Shown: positions 58,151 to 64,000 of the stretch, piece after piece
Layout of the letters: every line of letters begins with the position of its first letter
Position numbering within the stretch: the stretch's first letter is position 1
Assembly (NCBI GenBank): GCA_934621505.1
Contig: CAKTUU010000008.1
Coordinates: forward strand, 3,199-67,198
From: an uncultured Clostridia bacterium
GTDB taxonomy: Bacteria > Bacillota > Clostridia > Christensenellales > Aristaeellaceae
Direction: 5' to 3'
DNA: 64,000 nt
Position numbers and translations under genes: made by a program
Notes under the pieces: model-generated
Seen by the model: only the letters and a program-made list of their open reading frames with translations
What the model was told of the DNA's origin: nothing
Databases searched by the model: none

Positions 58151-59401
58151 TTATCCTTTTCCCGCAAGCCAGCCGCTGGCGGCGGCAAACATCAGGTTGA
58201 ACCCGCCGCAGCCCCCGTCCACATTCAGGATTTCACCGGCGGCGTATAAGCCCGGGCACAGACGGCTTTCCAGGGTCAGCGGGTCAAAATCGCCGGTCAG
58301 CGCGCCGCCGGCCGTCACCTGAGCCGCCTCAAAGCCCCGGCAGCCCCGCACCTTCAGGCGAAAATCGCAAATCGCCCGCGCCAGTTCTTCCAGCCGCCCG
58401 GCAGCGTCCGCCGGGTTCATACCGCAGCGCTTCAGCAGCGCTCCCGCCAGCCCGGGGGCCGCCGCGCCGGTCAGCAGCTCCCCGGCTGTTAAGCCCGGCC
58501 GGGTCAGGCAGCGGCGTTTCAGCCATTCCATAGCTTTGGGCGCGTCCATTCGCTCCCCCGTCACCCCCGGCGACAGGTTGATGGACAGGTTTGCGCCTTC
58601 CACGGCAAAACGTCCCAGCTGCATGGCCGCAATCCCGCTGACGCCATCCGCCGCGAACAAAACCTCGCCCCGGCTTTGCCAGCTTTGTCCGCCAGCCGTC
58701 AGGCAAAGCTCCGCCCGGGCCCGCTGGCCCTCCAGCCCTTGCAGGGGGCCGGTTTCCGTCACCAGGGCGCACAGGGCCGGACGGGGCGTTTCCAGCCGGT
58801 GCCCAAAGCCGGTCAGCAGCCCATAGGCGCTGCCGTCCGTGCCGTGCATGGGCGACGCCGCGCCGCCAGCCGCCACAATCACCCGGTCGCAGGTCATTTT
58901 CCAGGCTTCCTGCGCCAGAGCCGCGCCGGGCTTGGCCTTGCCGCTTTTGCGCAAAGTGTCCGGCTGATACAGCGTATGCGTGCCCTCCGCCTGAAAACGC
59001 CCGCCGCTTTGGGTCAGCCGGTTCACCTGTACGGCGGTGTGTATTTCAACGCCCTGCCGGGTCGCCTCCAGCAGCAGCGCGTCTACCGCCGCCGCCGCCA
59101 GAAAGCAGGCGGGGTACATTCGGCCCTCGTTTTCCGGAACCAGCGGTACCCCCAGCCGCTCCCACAGGGCCCGGATTTCCTGAGCGGGCATCTGTTCCAG
59201 CACCTGACGGGCAAAATCCGCGTCCCCATAAAAATCCAACGGGCCCACATTCAGCAGGTTACCCCGTCCATTGCCGGTAACCCCAAGCTTTTTCAGCGGT
59301 TTGCGTCCCCGCTCCGCCACGGCGACCCGGTCCCCCCGCCGCGCCGCGGCAATGGCGGCGAACATTCCCGCCGCCCCTCCGCCTATAACCAGCGTATGCA
59401 T
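58151..59401 (-). CDS. BaiN/RdsA-type FAD flavoprotein (HI0933-like)
   Basis: This 416-residue protein starts with the FAD Rossmann motif GGGAAGMFAAIAAARRG, followed by KKLGVTGNGRGNL, the family signature. The C-terminal end has GEILNVDGGCGGFNLMFA, the second FAD contact. Members include a bile-acid 3-dehydro reductase and others without known role. The ATG at 59401 overlaps the stop of the cysteine-cluster gene (TGATG), with GAGGCGG 5-6 bases upstream. The physiological electron partner is not known here. Confidence 0.9.
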   Translation of the reverse strand: MHTLVIGGGAAGMFAAIAAARRGDRVAVAERGRKPLKKLGVTGNGRGNLLNVGPLDFYGDADFARQVLEQMPAQEIRALWERLGVPLVPENEGRMYPACFLAAAAVDALLLEATRQGVEIHTAVQVNRLTQSGGRFQAEGTHTLYQPDTLRKSGKAKPGAALAQEAWKMTCDRVIVAAGGAASPMHGTDGSAYGLLTGFGHRLETPRPALCALVTETGPLQGLEGQRARAELCLTAGGQSWQSRGEVLFAADGVSGIAAMQLGRFAVEGANLSINLSPGVTGERMDAPKAMEWLKRRCLTRPGLTAGELLTGAAAPGLAGALLKRCGMNPADAAGRLEELARAICDFRLKVRGCRGFEAAQVTAGGALTGDFDPLTLESRLCPGLYAAGEILNVDGGCGGFNLMFAAASGWLAGKG

Positions 59402-59910
59402 CACAGCCGCCTCATTTCATCCAGCAGAAGCTGCTCGTTTTCCAAAGCCTGACGGGTCTGGTCATTTTGCATCAGGATGGCTCCGGCCCGCTCCACCGCC
59501 GCGATAAAGTCCCGGCTCATGGCTCTGAGCCCACCCTGCTCCAGCAGCGGGCACACCGCCCAGGCCCGTGGGTCCAGCTCCGCCACGGCGCGGTTTTCCT
59601 CCATGCGAACCCGCAGCGGGAACAGGCGGCAGGCCAGCGGCCGATGCTGCCGTTGGCACTGGCCGCGGCACACCAGCCTCCACCCGCCCTGATACAGCGT
59701 GTCGTCCCTGACCAGATGAAAGGCGAAGCCCTCCATGGGCTGACTGTACAGCGCTTCCTCCCCGGGAAACAGCAGCATGCCGTTTTCGCCGGTATCGTCA
59801 TCCTGGCAGCACGCCCCGCCGCAAACCCGGCCGCAGTTGGTTTTCAGCGGGGTCAGGGTTTCCAGCTCCGCCCGGGCGGAAAGCACCGCCTGCAAAGGAT
59901 TTTGTTCCAT
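59401..59910 (-). CDS. YkgJ-like cysteine-cluster protein
   Basis: This 169-residue protein holds an N-terminal CGRVCGGACC cluster and a CQRQHRPLACRLFPL motif, the YkgJ-type metal or Fe-S cluster pattern. Such proteins are probable zinc/iron binders of unknown enzymatic role. It is coupled by TGATG overlap to the BaiN-like flavoprotein, so the two may act together in a redox step. AGGAGG precedes its ATG. A weak terminator separates it from the nucleoside permeases. Confidence 0.85.
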   Translation of the reverse strand: MEQNPLQAVLSARAELETLTPLKTNCGRVCGGACCQDDDTGENGMLLFPGEEALYSQPMEGFAFHLVRDDTLYQGGWRLVCRGQCQRQHRPLACRLFPLRVRMEENRAVAELDPRAWAVCPLLEQGGLRAMSRDFIAAVERAGAILMQNDQTRQALENEQLLLDEMRRL

Positions 59911-59929
59911 ACTTCTTCCTCCTGTGAAT

Positions 59930-59962
59930 CAAAACCACCCCAACCGTCATCGATTGGGGTGG
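59930..59962 (-). terminator. Terminator after the nucleoside permease operon (weak)
   Basis: On the minus strand CCACCCCAA (59962-59954) pairs with TTGGGGTGG (59943-59935), then TTTTGATT. Because the T-run is short, some read-through into the cysteine-cluster gene is likely. Confidence 0.6.
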
Positions 59963-59981
59963 AAGCGTCAGATCAGGCGTT

Positions 59982-61013
59982 TTACCGGCTGCCTTTGTCG
60001 TAGGGAATGCCCTCGGCCTTGGGAGCCCGGGAACTCTTGGACGTAAAGGCCAGCACAATCAGCGTAATCAGGTAGGGCAGCAGGCGGTAGAAATGGGAGC
60101 TGACGCCGATTTGGCCCAGCAGCGCGATTCCATCGCCGTTAACATCCAAGGTGGAATAGCTGACGGCAACGCACTTGAACAGGCCGAACAGCAGCGCGCC
60201 CAGGGCCACGTTCAGGGGCTTCCAGTTACCAAAGATCATAACCGCCAGAGCCAGGAAGCCAAAGCCCGCCACATCGCCGTTGGAGGAGCAGTTGGCGGTG
60301 GTCAGGGCGTACACAAAGCCGCCCATGCCCGCCAGCGCGCCGGAGATGGTAACGCCCGCGTAGCGCATACGCACCACATTGATGCCCAGGCTGTCCGAAG
60401 CCTGCGGGTTTTCACCGCAGGAGCGCAGCCGCAGGCCAAAGCGGGTTTTGTACAGGATGACCGCCAGCACGATGTAAATGATGATGCATAGATAGGTGGC
60501 AAAGTACACCTTGTTCAGGAAGGTATCCGCAAAGAAGCCGATGGGATCCGTGCGGCCATAACCGAACATGCTCTTTTTCACCATGAACCAGCCGGCGCTG
60601 TCGCCGGTGGCCATTTGCAGGGTGTTCTGCTGGGCGATCAGCCGGATGAAGAACAGCACCAGCGCGGGGGCCATCAGGTTCAGGGCGGTACCGCCGATGG
60701 TCTGGTCCGCCTTCAGGTTAATGGCGGCAAAGGCCAAAAGCAGGGAAAACAGCGCTCCAAACACGGCGGCCACCAGCATGGCCAGGGCCATAAACCCTTG
60801 CAGGGCCATCCAGTCCTTGGCCTTAAAGGCCGCGTCAAACCAGCCCCACTGCTGCACCAGGCGCACAAACAGCACGCCGATAAACGCGCCGAAGATCATA
60901 ATACCTTCCAGCGCCAGGTTGATGATACCGCTGCGCTCGGCAAAGATACCCGCCAGGGCCACAATCATCAGCGGTACGGCAAAAATCAGGGTTTGACGAA
61001 TCAGAAAACTCAT
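59982..61013 (-). CDS. ABC transporter permease (nucleoside type, NupQ/YufQ-like)
   Basis: This 343-residue permease has eight to ten membrane helices with the family block LRLRSCGENPQASDSLGINVVRMRYAGVTISGALAGMGG, typical of branched-chain/ribose/nucleoside permeases. With the preceding permease it forms the import channel. It overlaps that gene by 4 bases. The presence of a BMP protein points to nucleosides. Confidence 0.92.
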   Translation of the reverse strand: MSFLIRQTLIFAVPLMIVALAGIFAERSGIINLALEGIMIFGAFIGVLFVRLVQQWGWFDAAFKAKDWMALQGFMALAMLVAAVFGALFSLLLAFAAINLKADQTIGGTALNLMAPALVLFFIRLIAQQNTLQMATGDSAGWFMVKKSMFGYGRTDPIGFFADTFLNKVYFATYLCIIIYIVLAVILYKTRFGLRLRSCGENPQASDSLGINVVRMRYAGVTISGALAGMGGFVYALTTANCSSNGDVAGFGFLALAVMIFGNWKPLNVALGALLFGLFKCVAVSYSTLDVNGDGIALLGQIGVSSHFYRLLPYLITLIVLAFTSKSSRAPKAEGIPYDKGSR

Positions 61014-62260
61014 TTCTGCTGCGCCTCCTTTCCAACCGGGGCAGTTTGAGGCGCTTTGGGCTCCCGCTTCTTTTGCAGGTTGCTGATGAACATTTTCACC
61101 ATCAGCGAGAAAGCGCTCAGGTACACAATCACGGCGATGATTACATCGGTGATGTATTCGTTATAGGCCGTCAGGTTGGTCAGCTGCAGGCCGCAGATAT
61201 CCAGCATGGACATAAAAATGCCGGTAAAGATGACCCCAATGGGGTTATTGGCCGCCAGCAGCGCCACGGGAATGCCGTTGAAGCCCGCCGAGGGCAGCTG
61301 CTGATAGGTGGACCAGTAAAACTCCGTATTGCCGCTCAGGTAATACAGGGAACCGGCCGCGCCGGCCAGCATGCCCGCAATGGCCATGGACAGAACGATA
61401 TTCCGCTTATCCTTGATGCCCGCGTAACGGGCGGCGTAACGGTTGGAGCCGCAGGCCTTCAGCTGGTAGCCGAAGGTGGTGCGGGTCAGCATGATATACA
61501 CCACAACCGCCAGCACGATGGCAATGAGGATGCCGCCGTTTACCTGGGACCCGGGGAACAGCCGGTCCAGCCCCATTTTGGGGGTGACCGCGCCCTTGCC
61601 CTTGACGTAGGTGGCCACGCCGTCCACATAGGTAAGGCCGTAGGTGGTGGAATAAATGTAGCCGGATTTGGTGCTTTCCGCCATGTTTTTCAGGTTGCTT
61701 GTATCAAACAGCCAGGTCACCACATTGGCGGCAATCCAGTTGGTCATGATGCAGGCCAGCACCTCGTTGATATTCAGCAGGGATTTCAGCAGGCCGGGGA
61801 TGGCGCCCCACAGAGCGCCCGCCAGCATGCCGCCAAGCAATGCCAGCAGCCATACCAGCCAGGTGGGAATCGCTCCGGAGGGAACGCTCAGGGCGATAAA
61901 CAGCGTAGCGGTGGTGCCCGCCAGATACTGGCCGGGCGCGCCAATGTTGAACAGGCCGGTTTTAAAGGCCACGGCCACGCTGAGGCCGGTCAAAATCAGG
62001 GGCGTAGCGCGGAACAGCATATTGCCCACGCTGGCCGGGTTAAACCCGAAGGTCAGGGAACCGGCGGCGTCGCGGCCGGTGGTAAACACGCCGCCAAAAA
62101 CGATGCGGATGCCTTCCCACGCGCTTTTCAGCCCCATGGACTTGGTGGCCAGGCCCACCGCCAGAATCAGCACGCTGCCCGCTACCAGACCAATCAGGAT
62201 AGACAGGACGGAAGCCAGTACGGACCGTGTGCCGTCTTTATGCCAGAAGGATTCCTTCAT
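61010..62260 (-). CDS. ABC transporter permease (nucleoside type, NupP/YufP-like)
   Basis: This 416-residue permease has a longer soluble insertion (about residues 200-240) than its partner and the family motif LKACGSNRYAARYAGIKDKRNIVLSMAIAGMLAGAAG. It overlaps the ATPase gene by 4 bases at one end and the second permease gene by 4 at the other. The three genes form a tightly coupled operon. Confidence 0.92.
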   Translation of the reverse strand: MKESFWHKDGTRSVLASVLSILIGLVAGSVLILAVGLATKSMGLKSAWEGIRIVFGGVFTTGRDAAGSLTFGFNPASVGNMLFRATPLILTGLSVAVAFKTGLFNIGAPGQYLAGTTATLFIALSVPSGAIPTWLVWLLALLGGMLAGALWGAIPGLLKSLLNINEVLACIMTNWIAANVVTWLFDTSNLKNMAESTKSGYIYSTTYGLTYVDGVATYVKGKGAVTPKMGLDRLFPGSQVNGGILIAIVLAVVVYIMLTRTTFGYQLKACGSNRYAARYAGIKDKRNIVLSMAIAGMLAGAAGSLYYLSGNTEFYWSTYQQLPSAGFNGIPVALLAANNPIGVIFTGIFMSMLDICGLQLTNLTAYNEYITDVIIAVIVYLSAFSLMVKMFISNLQKKREPKAPQTAPVGKEAQQK

Positions 62261-63804
62261 GCCGGATTCGCCTCCTTATGCTGCCGCTTTGCGCCTGCCA
62301 TATACAGGCCCAGTTCCTCTACCGTTACCTGCTTGGGGTCAAACTCGCCGACGATTTCGCCCTCATACATCACCAGAATACGGTCGGACAGGTTCATTAC
62401 CTCGTCCAATTCCAGGCTGACCAGCAGCACGGCCTTGCCCTCGTCCCGCTGGGCCACCAGCTGGCTGTGGATGTATTCAATCGCGCCCACATCCAGGCCG
62501 CGGGTGGGCTGCACAGCCACCACCAAAGGCAGGTTGCGGTCCAGTTCCCGGGCCACAATGGCCTTTTGCTGGTTGCCGCCGGACATGCTGCGCACCCGGG
62601 TCACCGGGCCCTGGCCGCTGCGCACGTCGAATTTATCGATCAGGTACTCCGCGTATTTGCGTACCTGGTCAAAGCGGATAAAGCCGTGATTTTGGAACTG
62701 AGGTTCCTCAAACCGCTGCAGCACCAGGTTTTGCTCCAGGGTATAATCCAGAATCAGGCCGTGCTTATGCCGGTCTTCCGGGATATGGCTCATACCGGTT
62801 ACGCTGCGTTCCCGAATGGAGGCGTGGGTAATATCCTTGCCGCACAGGGTAATGGTTCCGTGGCTGGCCTTTTCCAGGCCGGTCAGGGCATACACCAGAT
62901 CGGTCTGGCCGTTGCCGTCAATACCGGCAATACAGACGATTTCCCCCTTGCGCACATCGAAGGACACGTTATGCACCGCGTCCCGCTTATACAGCTTGGA
63001 GGGCACGCACAGGTTCCGGACCGTCAGCACATCCTCGGCGGGATGGGCGGCGTCCTTTTCCACCACCAGCTGCACCGGGCGGCCCACCATCATGCGGCTA
63101 AGCTCTTCCTTGGTGGTGTCGGCGGTATTGACGGTGCCCACATAACGACCCTTGCGCAGCACCGTTACCCGGTCGGATACCTCCATAATCTCATTCAGCT
63201 TATGGGAGATGAACAGGATGCTCTTGCCCTCCCGGGTCAGGCCCTTCATGATCACCATCAGCTCCTCAATTTCCTGAGGCGTCAAAACGGCGGTGGGTTC
63301 GTCAAAGATCAGCACCTCGTTATCCCGGTACAGCATCTTCAGAATTTCCACACGCTGCTGCATGCCCACGGTGATATCCTCGATTTTCGCGTCCAGATCC
63401 ACCTTCAGGCCATAGCGTTCGCTAAGCTCCTGCACCTTTTTCCGGGCGGCTTTTTTTTGCAGGAAGCCCATTTTGGTGTCCTCCGCGCCCAGGATAATAT
63501 TATCCAGCACGGTAAACACATCGATCAGTTTGAAATGCTGATGCACCATACCGATGTGCAGGGCGGTGGCGTCGTTGGGGTCGTTGATTTGAACCTCTTT
63601 GCCATCCTTTTTGATGACGCCTGCCTCCGGCTGGTACAGCCCAAACAGCACGCTCATCAGGGTTGATTTGCCAGCGCCGTTTTCGCCCAGCAGCGCGTGA
63701 ATTTCGCCCTTGCGCAGCTGCAGGGTAATGTCGTCGTTGGCCTTGATTCCGGGAAATTCCTTGGTGATGTGGAGCATCTCAATAACGTAGGGTTCGTTAT
63801 TCAT
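62257..63804 (-). CDS. ABC transporter double ATPase (nucleoside type, NupO/YufO-like)
   Basis: This 515-residue protein has two ABC domains in tandem. The first has Walker A GENGAGKST, a signature region (VGMQQRVEILKML) and Walker B to LIFDEPTAVL. The second domain carries a diverged Walker A region (AGIDGNGQTDLVYAL) and SGGNQQKAIVARELD, a pattern seen in RbsA-like proteins. It powers the two adjacent permeases. AGGGAGGTGG precedes ATG 63804, and a near-consensus promoter lies upstream. Confidence 0.95.
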   Translation of the reverse strand: MNNEPYVIEMLHITKEFPGIKANDDITLQLRKGEIHALLGENGAGKSTLMSVLFGLYQPEAGVIKKDGKEVQINDPNDATALHIGMVHQHFKLIDVFTVLDNIILGAEDTKMGFLQKKAARKKVQELSERYGLKVDLDAKIEDITVGMQQRVEILKMLYRDNEVLIFDEPTAVLTPQEIEELMVIMKGLTREGKSILFISHKLNEIMEVSDRVTVLRKGRYVGTVNTADTTKEELSRMMVGRPVQLVVEKDAAHPAEDVLTVRNLCVPSKLYKRDAVHNVSFDVRKGEIVCIAGIDGNGQTDLVYALTGLEKASHGTITLCGKDITHASIRERSVTGMSHIPEDRHKHGLILDYTLEQNLVLQRFEEPQFQNHGFIRFDQVRKYAEYLIDKFDVRSGQGPVTRVRSMSGGNQQKAIVARELDRNLPLVVAVQPTRGLDVGAIEYIHSQLVAQRDEGKAVLLVSLELDEVMNLSDRILVMYEGEIVGEFDPKQVTVEELGLYMAGAKRQHKEANPA

Positions 63805-63864
63805 GCTTCCACCTCCCTTTCTGCGTTCCTTTTTCGGCGGAAGAATGCCAGATTCTAGGTATCT

Positions 63865-63893
63865 ATTATACAGATACGCATATGAAATTGCAA
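63865..63893 (-). promoter_or_regulatory. Promoter of the nucleoside importer operon
   Basis: On the minus strand TTGCAA (63893-63888) and TATAAT (63870-63865) are 17 bases apart. Confidence 0.85.
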
Positions 63894-63954
63894 GCGTTGC
63901 CTTGCGGATGGGCGGTTTTTGCGTGTAGGACTACAATACATCTTGGACAATCGA

Positions 63955-63983
63955 AAAAAAAGATATGAGAGAAAGGGTCTCAT
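63955..63983 (-). terminator. Terminator of a gene beyond the right edge
   Basis: On the minus strand ATGAGA (63983-63978) pairs with TCTCAT (63970-63965), then ATCTTTTTTT. It would end a leftward transcript that enters from the right of the window. Confidence 0.65.
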
Positions 63984-64000
63984 GAGTTAAAGTTAAGTTG

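Overview
The window looks like a chromosomal segment of a high-GC, anaerobic-type Bacillota (class Clostridia). The reasons are a SAM-I riboswitch in front of metK, a Bce-type two-component/ABC module, lspA, a class-B-sortase-like protein, BMP-family nucleoside uptake genes, strong AGGAGG ribosome sites and TTGACA-17-TATAAT promoters. A gut Clostridia lineage (Oscillospirales or Christensenellales) is my best guess, by inference only. There is no prophage, CRISPR array, rRNA or tRNA. Most genes are ordinary core and transport functions.

Layout. 1-5119: the end of a TAXI-TRAP importer operon, a cytoplasmic GH20 glycosidase and an alkyltransferase-like protein. 5141-6620: promoter, SAM-I riboswitch, terminator and metK. 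6644-7308: a decayed GNAT gene and a candidate structured RNA. 7354-11140: gntR-pepF-cca. 11190-18035 (minus): an iron-type ABC importer, a LysR regulator and a MATE pump with an attenuator-like leader. 18399-23074 (minus): a BceRSAB-like peptide-antibiotic sensing and detoxification module ending in an unannotated 55-codon membrane protein. 23194-27486: an Mbeg1-like hydrolase, a sortase-B-like pseudoenzyme and a DUF1015 protein. 27716-32075 (minus): an SH3 protein, rluD-like, lspA, DUF5665 and a GT-C protein. 32188-35422 (minus): the alpha operon rpsM-rpsK-rpsD-rpoA-rplQ with its own promoter and a folded leader. 35514-37750 (minus): serCA. 37998-45667: a secreted protein, a GT2, pfkA, an AraC regulator, a phosphoesterase, a flavoprotein, a YjjG-like phosphatase and a DMT exporter. 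45816-54974: cell-surface glycan-type genes (two GT-C-like proteins, a UDP-sugar dehydrogenase, a Wzy/ligase-like protein) mixed with rpiB, a metallo-beta-lactamase-fold enzyme and a ThrE exporter, then a DUF11 protein. 55154-63804: a second MATE pump and a nucleoside-type ABC importer (BMP binding protein, two permeases, ATPase) with a BaiN-like flavoprotein and a cysteine-cluster protein.

The least explained signal is a family of about 157-base non-coding elements. Two full copies (27523-27679 and 53923-54080, opposite orientations) each sit between convergent genes and are flanked on both sides by near-identical copies of the local terminator hairpin, as if the element inserted into a bidirectional terminator and duplicated it. 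A third, eroded copy lies at 2807-2875. A small hairpin in the body changes sequence between copies while keeping its pairing, which suggests a selected RNA or DNA fold. Other leads are the MATE leader with three mutually exclusive helices, the sortase-B-like protein that lacks all three catalytic residues, the 55-codon protein in the Bce operon, the 6S-like RNA candidate and the G9 tract in a GT-C gene.

Start sites were chosen by Shine-Dalgarno spacing and family alignment from memory. No database search was run.
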